A DNA stretch of 64,000 nucleotides, from positions 1 to 64,000 of the forward strand of contig JABFQV010000001.1 of NCBI GenBank assembly GCA_013141495.1. The letters are read 5' to 3'. Each line of letters begins with the position of its first letter. Position 1 is the first letter of the stretch. The notes beneath the pieces were generated by a model, which had not been told where the DNA came from, did no database searches, and was given only the letters and a program-made list of their open reading frames with translations. A program made the translations under genes and the position numbers. Of the stretch, positions 16,791-25,343 are shown one piece after another. The stretch is from Methylotenera sp. (lineage in GTDB: Bacteria > Pseudomonadota > Gammaproteobacteria > Burkholderiales > Methylophilaceae).

Positions 16791-17607
16791 GATCGAGTTA
16801 CCTGCAACTGTCAGCGATCTATTTAGTGCGGATGCTTTTGCCGAAATCATGCAATTGCAAGGTCAGGTTTACCGAGATGTAGCCGGGCGCCGTACCATTC
16901 AGCTTAAGTTAGCAGGCGGTAGCTATTTTGTTAAACAGCATTTTGGTGTTGGCTGGCACGAAATTGTTAAGAGTTTTTTAAGCCTTAAAAAACCTATTTT
17001 AGGCGCACAGACTGAGGTTAATGCGATAAGGAGGCTAAATGAAATCGGCATTGAAACCACGCCGCTGGTTGGTTATGGTGTCAAAGGTATAAATCCTGCA
17101 ACGCAGCAATCCTTTGTCATCACTCAAGATTTAGGCGATATTATCTCTTTAGAAGATTTATGTGCTAATTGGAACAGCAATCCACCGGATGCCAATTTTA
17201 AACGGCGTTTAATTATTGCGGTGGCTGAAGTGGCGGCTAAACTTCATAAAAACGGCGTTAATCATCGCGATTTTTACATTTGCCATTTGTGTTTAGATGC
17301 GCAGGCGTTAAAGCAAAATCAAATTAAGCTTTATTTGATTGATCTGCATCGAATGTTGATACATCACAAGATTTCGATGACTGACAATATGAAAGATATC
17401 GCCGCGCTGTATTTTTCAAGTATGGATGCTGGCTTAACATCGCGTGATTATCTGCGCTTTAAGCGATATTACTCCAGCGGTGTTAGTGGTTGCACGCCTG
17501 ATTTTTGGCGGCAAGTTGAACTCAGAGCGAACAAGCTCTACGCTAAATTTCATGGTGATAAATTTCAAAAAAGGTTAGCAGCTGAAAAGGCTGCATTAAA
17601 AAAATGA
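16783..17607 (+). CDS. waaP: LPS core heptose I kinase
   Basis: Phosphorylates heptose I of the inner core, needed for outer membrane integrity. The 274-residue kinase-fold protein has a likely ATP-binding Lys in SYFVKQHFGVGWHE, the catalytic loop GVNHRDFYICHL with Asp163 (E. coli WaaP uses Asp162) and the metal-binding LYLIDLHR. I chose GTG 16783 because AAGAGG lies nine bases upstream and the length then matches WaaP; a frame open to 16711 would overlap waaG by 80 bases. It overlaps the next gene by four bases (ATGA). Confidence 0.9.
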   Translation: MDKIELPATVSDLFSADAFAEIMQLQGQVYRDVAGRRTIQLKLAGGSYFVKQHFGVGWHEIVKSFLSLKKPILGAQTEVNAIRRLNEIGIETTPLVGYGVKGINPATQQSFVITQDLGDIISLEDLCANWNSNPPDANFKRRLIIAVAEVAAKLHKNGVNHRDFYICHLCLDAQALKQNQIKLYLIDLHRMLIHHKISMTDNMKDIAALYFSSMDAGLTSRDYLRFKRYYSSGVSGCTPDFWRQVELRANKLYAKFHGDKFQKRLAAEKAALKK

Positions 17608-18386
17608 CCACTTTATATATAGCACCACAATATCAAAAAACATTGGCGCTTAATCAACTGAACGATTTTGATGCGATCTGGAATGTTAAAGTCAATTGGT
17701 TTGAGGAGCCTAACCAACGGCGTGGTGGTTGGAGCGGCGTAGGGCGTATCGAACTTAAACAAGCTGACGGTAGCATGATGGGCGCATTTCTCAAAAAGCA
17801 GGATAACCATCAGCATAAGTCGTGGTTACACCCGATTCGCGGCATACCAACATTTGAGCGTGAATTTATCATGATGCGTTATTTAGAGCAGTGTGGGGTC
17901 AATGCGCCAGAGGTGATGTTGTTTGGGCGCAATCCGAATGGGGATCTTAAAACGACATTACTCACAAAAGAGCTTGCTGGATTTGTACCCTTAGAAGATT
18001 TAACCAGTCAGTTATTTGCAAAAAAACGGTCTGCTTTATCTGAGCAAAACACGATATTACAGGCGGTAGCTGGCTATGCGAGGCAGCTACATGCAGCCAA
18101 AGTGCAACATCGCTCATTTTACCCCAAGCACTTATTTGTAAATATGATAAACGCCAATGCGCCGCAAGTGGCTGCCATTGATTTAGAAAAATCAAGAATC
18201 AATCTATTTTCTGTATTGCGTAGTTTGATGGATCTATCAGCGCTTAACCGCCATGCTGAGCATTGGAGTAAAAGTCGACGCATGTATTTTTATTTGCATT
18301 ATTTGGGCATAAAACGCTTAACGCCTTATGCAAAATGGCTGTGTCGGCGTATTGTCAAACGTTCTCATCGAGCAAAACGTAAGTAA
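17604..18386 (+). CDS. InaA/Kdo-kinase-like protein of the LPS core cluster
   Basis: A 260-residue relative of WaaP and InaA. Kinase-like landmarks are GAFLKKQ (Lys64/65), FEREFIMMRYLEQCGVNAPEV and, in place of the catalytic loop, VQHRSFYPKHLFV, followed by VAAIDLEKSR. Where WaaP next door has HRDFY, this protein has HRSFY, so the usual catalytic Asp is Ser171. InaA-type proteins share the YPKH stretch, so this may be a family trait rather than decay; the protein could use another base, bind a phosphorylated sugar or regulate. Translationally coupled to waaP by an ATGA overlap. Confidence 0.75.
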   Translation: MTTLYIAPQYQKTLALNQLNDFDAIWNVKVNWFEEPNQRRGGWSGVGRIELKQADGSMMGAFLKKQDNHQHKSWLHPIRGIPTFEREFIMMRYLEQCGVNAPEVMLFGRNPNGDLKTTLLTKELAGFVPLEDLTSQLFAKKRSALSEQNTILQAVAGYARQLHAAKVQHRSFYPKHLFVNMINANAPQVAAIDLEKSRINLFSVLRSLMDLSALNRHAEHWSKSRRMYFYLHYLGIKRLTPYAKWLCRRIVKRSHRAKRK

Positions 18387-18436
18387 CAGTTATAATACGC
18401 ATTATTACTAATTAACGCATTTTAAGGTGTTCCGCC

Positions 18437-19117
18437 ATGACAAAGTCCAAAGAAGATCCTATTAAGCTTGAGTTCTCGGATAAATATAACCGAGAGCACT
18501 CACAGCAGTATTATGAAAAGCATCAAGATGGTTTAATGCGCAAACTATCGCATAGTCGTGATGTGCAGTTGGCGCGCAAGGCATTGAAAATTGCAGGCAA
18601 TCCACAGCAAGTGCTGGATCTGCCTTGTGGCGCTGGACGTTTTTGGCCGTTATTGGCAGAAAACCCAACGCGAAAAATTATTGGCGCCGATAACTCAGCA
18701 GATATGGTGGCGATTGCCACTGAAAACTGCCCTAAAGACATTGCCGCGCAATTTACTACCATGCAAACATCGGCATTTGCAATCGATTTGCCTGATGGCG
18801 CAGTAGATAACATTTTCAGTATGCGATTGATGCACCACATCGGGCAAGCAGAACATCGCGTTGCGATGTTGAAAGAATTTCACCGCGTGTCGCGAGATAC
18901 AGTGATTTTGTCGTTGTGGGTTGATGGAAATTTAAAGGCGTACAAACGCAAAAAATTAGAAGCTAAGCGCTCAAAACAGGGTGATCAAAATCGCTTTGTG
19001 ATCCCTGTAAAACAAATTGAGCAAGACTTTGCCCAAGCGGGATTTTCTGTGGTGGATTACCTAGATTTCATCCCCTATTACGCCATGTGGCGTGTTTATA
19101 TTTTGCGCAAAAAATAG
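18437..19117 (+). CDS. Class I SAM-dependent methyltransferase
   Basis: A 226-residue Rossmann-fold methyltransferase. The SAM-binding loop is VLDLPCGAGRFWPLL (about residues 56-70), followed by IIGADNSADMVAIA, DLPDGAVDNIFSMRLMHHI and a C-terminal FIPYYAMWRVYILRKK. The substrate is unknown; its position between LPS-kinase genes suggests a core sugar, phosphate or lipid A-linked group. A TATAAT at 18391-18396 and AAGG before the ATG suggest it may also have its own promoter. It overlaps the next frame by 26 bases if that gene's GTG start is correct. Confidence 0.8.
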   Translation: MTKSKEDPIKLEFSDKYNREHSQQYYEKHQDGLMRKLSHSRDVQLARKALKIAGNPQQVLDLPCGAGRFWPLLAENPTRKIIGADNSADMVAIATENCPKDIAAQFTTMQTSAFAIDLPDGAVDNIFSMRLMHHIGQAEHRVAMLKEFHRVSRDTVILSLWVDGNLKAYKRKKLEAKRSKQGDQNRFVIPVKQIEQDFAQAGFSVVDYLDFIPYYAMWRVYILRKK

Positions 19118-20582
19118 CGTTAGCAATTTGCTACAAATACTCTTAAAAAATGCGTCGCCGATTACGGTGGAAGCTGTTGTGAGAACGGTTCCACGGCAAC
19201 GTGAAGTCATTCGCGGTGTTTGGAATAATCAGCTGGTTTATGCAAAAAAATTTATCGGGTCGCGCGCGCAAAAACATTTTGCGCGTGATCTGGCCGGGGT
19301 TAAAGCACTTGTTGCTGCAAATATTGCTACACCACCACTGTTGTTTCAAGGTGAAACGCAAGATGGAGATGGGTTGGTCGCTATATTTGGCGCAATTGAA
19401 AATGCACCAAATGCTGAAGAGTCATGGGCTGGTTCGAGTGAGCATGCCCGTTTTTCTTTAATGCATAGGCTAGTGCAAACTGTAGCGCTTCATCATCAAG
19501 CAGGCTTGTTGCAAACGGATTTATACCTCAAAAACTTTTTAGTCCAACCAGTACTAAACCAAGAAGATTTAATCTACACGCTTGATGGCGATGGAATTCG
19601 GTCAATTTCACCATGGTTTAAACAGCGTCAAAAATTGCGCAACTTGGCGACACTATTCTCTAAAATGGATGTGCTCGATGATGGTTGGATTACAGCGCTT
19701 TATGCGCAGTATTGTTTGCAGTTGGGCATTACACATTCACCTGCAGATGTGGCTGAAGTTTGGGATTTAACGCAAAAAATTCGGCATCAAGTAGCCACAG
19801 GTTATGCGGATAAAAAAGTCTTTAGAAATTGTACTGATGTAAAAGTAACGCGCAGTTTTAACTGCTTTCAGGCAGTGGCGGCTGACTTTTGTGTTGAAAG
19901 CCAAGCGCTGACATCGTTAGATGTATTTCTGGCAGAGACTAAACTCAATATCAAAAATGGCAATACTTGTACCGTCGGCAAGGTGGCGCTTGCGGGTCAA
20001 TCGGTCATCATCAAGCGTTATAACATCAAAAACTTTTGGCATGGGCTAAACCGTGCTTTTCGCGTTAGCCGTGCCGCAAAATCATGGGCGAATGCGTATC
20101 GGCTGATTATTTCAAATATCGCCACAGCTAAACCGCTGGCTTTAATCGAGGAGCGTTTGGGGTGTTTTCGCCGTCGCGCTTATTATTTGAGTGAGTATAT
20201 TGATGCGCCTGATGTGATGCAGTTTTTTGCACAATCAACCAAGCTGGAAGATAGGCAGACTGTGGTACGTAACCTTGCTACTTTGTTTTATAAACTGTAT
20301 TTGTTAAAGCTCTCACATGGTGACTGCAAAGCGAGTAATATCAAAATCGTTAATTTAGCACCCATACTGATTGATTTGGATGGCATGCAAACCCATTTTG
20401 GCGGTGTTGCTGGTCATTGGTGGTTTGAGCGTAAACATATTAAAGACTTAAAACGGTTAATGAAAAACTGGGCAAATGATGCCGAAGTTACGCACTTGTT
20501 GAAGCAGGCATTTGTGCAGAAATACACAGCACAGCATCCTGGTGAAGATGACCGTATCTTAATTCGCGCAGGCATGGCCTAA
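19092..20582 (+). CDS. Two-domain LPS kinase-like protein
   Basis: A 496-residue protein with two consecutive kinase-like domains of the Kdo/WaaP superfamily. Domain 1 (about 30-220) has VYAKKF (Lys52/53), GLLQTDLYLKNFLV (Asp143, Asn148) and YTLDGDGI (Asp165/167). Domain 2 (about 285-480) has VIIKRYNIKNF (Lys308), LSHGDCKASNIKI (His409, Asp411, Asn416) and LIDLDGM (Asp428/430). Both look complete, so the protein may phosphorylate two positions. The GTG at 19092 overlaps the methyltransferase by 26 bases; a TTG at 19128 is the alternative. No fusion of this kind is known to me by name. Confidence 0.72.
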   Translation: MFIFCAKNSVSNLLQILLKNASPITVEAVVRTVPRQREVIRGVWNNQLVYAKKFIGSRAQKHFARDLAGVKALVAANIATPPLLFQGETQDGDGLVAIFGAIENAPNAEESWAGSSEHARFSLMHRLVQTVALHHQAGLLQTDLYLKNFLVQPVLNQEDLIYTLDGDGIRSISPWFKQRQKLRNLATLFSKMDVLDDGWITALYAQYCLQLGITHSPADVAEVWDLTQKIRHQVATGYADKKVFRNCTDVKVTRSFNCFQAVAADFCVESQALTSLDVFLAETKLNIKNGNTCTVGKVALAGQSVIIKRYNIKNFWHGLNRAFRVSRAAKSWANAYRLIISNIATAKPLALIEERLGCFRRRAYYLSEYIDAPDVMQFFAQSTKLEDRQTVVRNLATLFYKLYLLKLSHGDCKASNIKIVNLAPILIDLDGMQTHFGGVAGHWWFERKHIKDLKRLMKNWANDAEVTHLLKQAFVQKYTAQHPGEDDRILIRAGMA

Positions 20583-20624
20583 ACACAGTAAAATAATGAA
20601 AAATGAACTCACGAGAGTATTAGC

Positions 20625-22343
20625 ATGATAGTTTTAGGTTTATCTGGCGCATTAGGCCATGACGCTTCGGCGGCTATTTTGATTGGTGGCAAAATTATTG
20701 CGGCAGCAGAAGAAGAGCGATTTATTCGTGACAAACACGCTAAAAATCAGTTTCCTTACGAGGCTGCTAAATTCTGCATGCAGCAAGCTGGTGTTAAGCC
20801 GGAAGACGTTGATATCGTTGCGTTCCCTTACGCTGAAATCCCACTTACCTCCAAGGCGCGTTGGCATTATGCCAAGCGTCACTGGTATGCCCCTGATCGT
20901 GCCTTAGATGCATTATTTAACGGCAATCGCCGTTTCCGACGTAATCGTGATAAATCATTGAAGTTAATGGCTGACTTAGGCTTAACCAAGGCTAAATTTG
21001 TCCCCGTTGAACACCACTTGGCACATGCCTCCAGTGCTTATCATTTAAGCGGATTTAAAGAAAAAACAGCCATTGTTGGTATTGATGGTAAAGGCGAGTA
21101 CGCAACCACTTTTTTTGGCTATGGTGAAAACGGAGTCATCCATAAAATTAAAGAGTTTTATGATCCGGATTCATTAGGCGGCGTGTATGGCGCGATTACT
21201 GAATATCTCGGTTTCGATATGTTGGACGGCGAGTTTAAAGTGATGGGCATGGCGCCTTATGGCGATGCCAGTAAGTATGATTTATCACGCTTGGTGACGT
21301 TTGAAAATGGTGAGTTGACCGTCAACACCAAGCTGGTGAATGTGGTCGGTTTGCGTCGCTATAAAGAAAACGGCAAGGGCTATTATTTCACGCCAGAACT
21401 CATTGAGTGGCTAGGGCCTAAACGTCATGGCGATGAAATTGATGACCCGTACATTCACTACGCAGCGTCTATACAAGCCTTGTTGGAAGATGTCGCGCTG
21501 AAGATGATAGATTATTATCTAGGCGATATTATTAAAGAAACCGGGCGCATTGCGATGGCGGGCGGTGTGGCACTTAATGTTAAATTAAACCAGCGCATTA
21601 TTGCCATGCCGCATGTAAAAGAGCTGTTTGTGCAGCCAGCCTCAGGCGACAACGGTACCTCACTGGGTGCGGCTACTTATGCGGCGCATTTGGCGGGTGA
21701 GACCATTCAAAAAATGGAGCATGCTTATTTAGGCCCTGCCTATACCACGGAGGAATGCATCGCCGCGTGCGAGGCGCACCCTGAAAAGCCCGTATTTACC
21801 CGCGTGGAAAATGCCGCGCAAAAAGGCGCGGAGTTGTTGGCAAGTGGCAACCCCTTAGCATGGCTACAAGGTCGCATGGAATTTGGCCCGCGCTCACTTG
21901 GTTGCCGCAGTATTTTGGGTGATCCAAGTTACCCAGGTGTGGCAGACCGCATTAACGCGCAAATTAAATATCGTGAGCGCTGGCGTCCATTTTGTCCGAG
22001 TATATTAGACCGTGCAGCCGTGGATATTTTACAAACTGAGCATCCTGCGCCTTACATGACATTTACCTTTGATGTGAATGACGCTTGGAAATCACGTATT
22101 CCTGAAGTAGTGCATGAGGACGGCACAGCCCGTGTGCAAGTGGTGACGCGTGAGACTAATCCGCGTTACTACGCGCTGATTGAGCATCTTGAGCAATTGC
22201 GTGGTGTGCCGGTGGTGCTAAATACCTCACTTAACCGCCGTGGCGAACCGATGATTTGCTCACCTAAAGACGCACTTGATATGTTTTATGGCTGCGACCT
22301 AGAGTATTTAATCATGGAAGACGTATTGGTGACTAAAAAATGA
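20625..22343 (+). CDS. Carbamoyltransferase (NodU/CmcH family)
   Basis: Uses carbamoyl phosphate and ATP to put a carbamoyl group on a hydroxyl, by way of carbamoyl-AMP. The 572 residues have the YrdC-independent TobZ/NodU layout: N-terminal Kae1-like domain with GALGHDASAAILIGG, VEHHLAHASSAYHLSG and GIDGKGEYATTFFGYG, then MAGGVALNVKLNQRI, VQPASGDNGTSLGAA and the C-terminal LQGRMEFGPRSLGCRSIL, FCPSIL and LNTSLNRRGEPM. In this cluster the acceptor is probably an LPS core sugar, as carbamoylated cores are known. Last gene of the block, followed by a strong terminator. Confidence 0.88.
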   Translation: MIVLGLSGALGHDASAAILIGGKIIAAAEEERFIRDKHAKNQFPYEAAKFCMQQAGVKPEDVDIVAFPYAEIPLTSKARWHYAKRHWYAPDRALDALFNGNRRFRRNRDKSLKLMADLGLTKAKFVPVEHHLAHASSAYHLSGFKEKTAIVGIDGKGEYATTFFGYGENGVIHKIKEFYDPDSLGGVYGAITEYLGFDMLDGEFKVMGMAPYGDASKYDLSRLVTFENGELTVNTKLVNVVGLRRYKENGKGYYFTPELIEWLGPKRHGDEIDDPYIHYAASIQALLEDVALKMIDYYLGDIIKETGRIAMAGGVALNVKLNQRIIAMPHVKELFVQPASGDNGTSLGAATYAAHLAGETIQKMEHAYLGPAYTTEECIAACEAHPEKPVFTRVENAAQKGAELLASGNPLAWLQGRMEFGPRSLGCRSILGDPSYPGVADRINAQIKYRERWRPFCPSILDRAAVDILQTEHPAPYMTFTFDVNDAWKSRIPEVVHEDGTARVQVVTRETNPRYYALIEHLEQLRGVPVVLNTSLNRRGEPMICSPKDALDMFYGCDLEYLIMEDVLVTKK

Positions 22344-22379
22344 ATGGATAGTATTCGGAGTTAAATGCATATCTATTTA

Positions 22380-22420
22380 CGTCAAACAAAAGCCGCCTAA
22401 TCAGCGGCTTTTGTTTGACG
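22380..22420 (+). terminator. Strong stem-loop after the LPS-core block
   Basis: A perfect 17-bp stem pairs 22380-22396 with 22404-22420 around a 7-base loop (CTAATCA). The GC-rich part AAGCCGC/GCGGCTT is flanked by A- and T-rich arms, so a T-run (GGCTTTTGTTTG) is built into the descending arm. It ends the waaG-to-carbamoyltransferase run before edd. Confidence 0.8.
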
Positions 22421-22459
22421 ATAAGCCTCAGTTTAGCGATAATCAGGGCTAGTGTTTTT

Positions 22460-22487
22460 CTTAACTTAGTTAAGTTTTTACTAAGTT
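22460..22487 (+). promoter_or_regulatory. Operator-like overlapping palindromes upstream of edd
   Basis: CTTAACTTAGTTAAG (22460-22474) is a 6-bp inverted repeat with a 3-base centre, and AACTTAGT (22463-22470) pairs perfectly with ACTAAGTT (22480-22487). They lie 37-64 bases before the edd ATG. The overlap of two symmetric sites is typical of repressor binding, but the sequence does not match the HexR consensus and no regulator is encoded nearby. Confidence 0.3.
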
Positions 22488-22523
22488 CCGCAAGTTGGTT
22501 ATCTGAGTAGAGTATCTAACATT

Positions 22524-24338
22524 ATGAAACAATCCCATTTAGAAGTTACTGAACGTATCATAGAAAAAAGTCGCCCAACGCGTACGGCTTATTTGCATCG
22601 TTTAGATGAAATTGTGAATCGACCGCGCGGTGCGGATCGCTTGGGCTGTGCGAACGTAGCGCATGCTTTTGCCGCCATGCCAGCTAACGATAAGTTGCGT
22701 GTAGTGGTGGAAAAAGCCCCTAACATTGGCATTGTCACTGCCTACAATGAAATGCTGTCAGCGCACCAGCCGTATGTTAATTACCCGGATATTATCCGCG
22801 ATGAAGCGCATAAGTATGGCGCAACCGTGCAAGTTGCGGGTGGTGTGCCAGCTATGTGTGACGGCATTACCCAAGGCGAGCCAGGCATGGAGCTATCACT
22901 CTTTAGTCGCGACACTATTGCCATGAGTACCGCAATCGCGCTTTCACACGATGTGTTTGATGCCGCATTGCTACTTGGCGTGTGCGATAAAATTGTACCG
23001 GGCCTATTGATTGGCGCATTGCAGTTTGGCCATTTGCCCTGCGTGTTTGTGCCAGCAGGCCCTATGGGTACTGGCATAGATAACACTACTAAATCTAAAG
23101 TGCGTGAGCAATACGCGCAAGGTAAAATCGGCCGCCCTGAATTATTAGCATCAGAATCTGCCGCCTACCATAGCGCCGGCACTTGTACGTTTTACGGTAC
23201 GGCTAACAGTAACCAAATGTTGATGGAAGCCATGGGCTTGCATGTACCAGGTGCTGCATTTATACACCCTAACGATGGTATGCGTGAATTGCTCACACGT
23301 GAAGCGGTAAAAATGGTGCTGGAAAATACCAAGAAAAAACAATTTACACCGATTGGTCGATTGGTTGATGAGCATGTGATTGTGAATGCCATGGTTGCAT
23401 TGTTAGCCACCGGTGGCTCAACCAATCATCTAATCCACTGGGTGGCCATTGCACGTGCAGCGGGGATTATGATCGACTGGACAGACTTCTATCACCTTGC
23501 AAAAACTACGCCGTTATTGGCGAGCGTGTATCCAAATGGCAAAGCTGATGTGAATGAGTTCCAATCTGCGGGTGGTCCTGCGTTCGTCATCCGTGAGTTG
23601 ATTGATGCCGGTTATATGTTCCCTGATGTGTTTACTGTGGCTTATGGTGGTTTGCGCGATTACGGAAAATTACCAGTTAAAGAAGATGACAAGCTCGTTT
23701 GGAAAGACCTGCCAAAAGAAAGTAGCGATGAAACCATCGTGCGTACAGCCGCGTTCCCATTCGATGAGTCTGGCGGCTTACGTTTGCTTAAAGGTAACTT
23801 GGGTCGTAGCGTGATTAAAATTTCTGCCGTACCAGAAGATCGTCATATTATCGAAGCACCGGCCATTGTGTTTGATGCGCAGGAAGAATTGTTAGCCGCA
23901 TTTGATCGCGGTGAGCTGGAAAAAGATTTTATCGCCGTGGTGCGATTCCAGGGGCCTAAGGCTAATGGTATGCCTGAGTTACATAAACTAACGCCGCCGT
24001 TAGCTGTTCTACAAAATAAAGGCTTTAGAGTTGCTATCGTGACAGATGGTCGCATGAGCGGCGCATCGGGTAAAATTCCAGCCGCAATCCACTTGACGCC
24101 GGAAGCCTCTGCCGGTGGTCCGTTAGCCAAAGTGCGAGATGGCGATATTATTCGTTTAAACGCAACGGTTGGTATGGTTAACGTACTAGTCGATGAAGAT
24201 GAATGGGCTGAACGTGATGTGGCTGAGCTTTCAGACAGTAAACGCCATAGCAACGCACACGGCTTTGGGCGTGAGTTATTTGGTGGTATGCGCAAGAATG
24301 TATTGTCTGCTGAAGAAGGTGCAATCACTTGGCTGTAA
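22524..24338 (+). CDS. edd: Phosphogluconate dehydratase
   Basis: Dehydrates 6-phosphogluconate to KDPG in the Entner-Doudoroff path. The 604-residue IlvD/Edd protein carries the iron-sulfur cysteines in GVPAMCDGIT and LLGVCDKIVPG plus GTCTFYGTANSNQM, with TGGSTNHLIHW and the C-terminal VTDGRMSGASGKIPAAIH. With eda (24.6 kb) it forms the KDPG cleavage branch; in Methylophilaceae this branch cleaves the hexose made by the ribulose monophosphate cycle and yields pyruvate, which fits a methylotroph. A repeat element begins at its stop codon. Confidence 0.97.
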   Translation: MKQSHLEVTERIIEKSRPTRTAYLHRLDEIVNRPRGADRLGCANVAHAFAAMPANDKLRVVVEKAPNIGIVTAYNEMLSAHQPYVNYPDIIRDEAHKYGATVQVAGGVPAMCDGITQGEPGMELSLFSRDTIAMSTAIALSHDVFDAALLLGVCDKIVPGLLIGALQFGHLPCVFVPAGPMGTGIDNTTKSKVREQYAQGKIGRPELLASESAAYHSAGTCTFYGTANSNQMLMEAMGLHVPGAAFIHPNDGMRELLTREAVKMVLENTKKKQFTPIGRLVDEHVIVNAMVALLATGGSTNHLIHWVAIARAAGIMIDWTDFYHLAKTTPLLASVYPNGKADVNEFQSAGGPAFVIRELIDAGYMFPDVFTVAYGGLRDYGKLPVKEDDKLVWKDLPKESSDETIVRTAAFPFDESGGLRLLKGNLGRSVIKISAVPEDRHIIEAPAIVFDAQEELLAAFDRGELEKDFIAVVRFQGPKANGMPELHKLTPPLAVLQNKGFRVAIVTDGRMSGASGKIPAAIHLTPEASAGGPLAKVRDGDIIRLNATVGMVNVLVDEDEWAERDVAELSDSKRHSNAHGFGRELFGGMRKNVLSAEEGAITWL

Positions 24339-24438
24339 ACTTTGCAAATCAACCGATAACGTCGTTACATTTCGCTTGCCGTACTACGCGTACTGTCTGC
24401 ACTCATGTGCCTAGTTCTCGGCTGATTATCAAAGTTTA
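24336..24438. repeat. Short element with 16-bp inverted ends downstream of edd
   Basis: TAAACTTTGCAAATCA (24336-24351) is matched at 14 of 16 positions by the inverted sequence at 24423-24438. The left end supplies the edd stop codon. Inside, CTTGCCGTACTACGCGTACT and the following GTCTGC (24375-24400) match a segment of the nadK-recN spacer at 41143-41168 in 22 of 26 bases, so the two are probably members of one dispersed family. No coding frame. Confidence 0.5.
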
Positions 24439-24513
24439 GGTGACCATTTATCATAAAATAAAACCAACCAAAATATCAAACGAACATCCCCTCGCTATTT
24501 AAGGGAGAGGGCT

Positions 24514-24537
24514 AGGGTGAGGGTAAACTCTCACCCT
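24514..24537 (+). other. Stem-loop in the edd-eda spacer
   Basis: AGGGTGAG (24514-24521) and CTCACCCT (24530-24537) form a perfect 8-bp stem with an 8-base loop, 41 bases before the eda ATG. It is preceded by CTCGCTATTTAAGGGAGAGG, which belongs to a type of CCCTCACCCTAACCCTCTCCC-like extragenic sequence common in bacteria. It might set the ratio of edd to eda message by attenuation or by stabilising a processed end. Confidence 0.4.
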
Positions 24538-24578
24538 TAAAATAAAATTTAAAACATTTATTCAATAGGTAGAAAAAA

Positions 24579-25205
24579 ATGAGCACATTAGATTTAGCCA
24601 ATTACGGCCCAGTGATTCCAGTGATTGTTATCAACAGAGTAGAAGACGCCGTACCAATGGCTGAAGCGCTACTCGCTGGCGGTATCAGAGTGCTGGAAGT
24701 TACATTGCGTACATCATGCGCGTTAGCTGGCATGGAAGCTATTGCCAAGCATGTGCCTGACGCAATTTTGGGTTCAGGTACGGTACGTAACCTTAAAGAT
24801 GCGCAAGCCTCACTTGATGCAGGTTGTAAATTTGCCGTAAGCCCTGGCTACACCAGCGAGTTAGGTCAATTTGCACGCAAAATAGGTTTGCCATTATTGC
24901 CGGGCGTTTCTACTGGCTCTGAGATCATGATGGCGAATGCTGATGATTACTATTTCTTGAAACTATTCCCAGCGGTTGCGGTGGGCGGCATTAATCTATT
25001 AAAAGGTTTTTCTGGCCCATTTGGCGATGTGAAATTCTGCCCTACCGGCGGCGTAACCGTTGATTCTGCACCACAATTTTTGAGCCTGCCTAACGTAGTG
25101 GTTTGCGGTGGCACTTGGCTTACACCCGCGGATGCTGTGGCGCGTGGCGATTGGGCGCATATTACTAAATTAGCGAAAGAGGCGAGCGCGATTAAGCCAG
25201 CTTAG
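24579..25205 (+). CDS. eda: KDPG aldolase
   Basis: Class I aldolase that cleaves 2-keto-3-deoxy-6-phosphogluconate to pyruvate and glyceraldehyde 3-phosphate. The 208 residues include the Glu of the active site in LEVTLRTSCAL, GSGTVRNLKDAQASLDAGCKFAVSP split over the barrel, and the Schiff-base Lys in DDYYFLKLFPAVAVGG. AGGTAG precedes the ATG. Separated from edd by 240 bases of repeat sequence. Confidence 0.96.
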   Translation: MSTLDLANYGPVIPVIVINRVEDAVPMAEALLAGGIRVLEVTLRTSCALAGMEAIAKHVPDAILGSGTVRNLKDAQASLDAGCKFAVSPGYTSELGQFARKIGLPLLPGVSTGSEIMMANADDYYFLKLFPAVAVGGINLLKGFSGPFGDVKFCPTGGVTVDSAPQFLSLPNVVVCGGTWLTPADAVARGDWAHITKLAKEASAIKPA

Positions 25206-25262
25206 TTAATCGGCGTACGAATTTTGGATATTTAAATCTAGTCTTTAAATTTTTCATCCCAT

Positions 25263-25296
25263 GCTTGTGATGTTTAATGGTTCAAACATCACAAGC
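25263..25296 (+). terminator. Stem-loop after eda
   Basis: GCTTGTGATGTTT (25263-25275) and AAACATCACAAGC (25284-25296) form a perfect 13-bp stem with an 8-base loop. It follows eda and precedes the glycan genes. A T-run is missing on the plus strand, so termination may need Rho or the hairpin may protect the eda 3' end. Confidence 0.55.
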
Positions 25297-25343
25297 CCCA
25301 TCTAAAATATTTCCCAATAGGCTTTTAGCACAGAGGCGGATAC

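Noticed and set aside
23843-24352. 169-codon frame antisense to edd
   Set aside because: Lies wholly inside edd on the other strand, Ser/Pro/Ala-rich with no domain; a by-product of edd codon usage.
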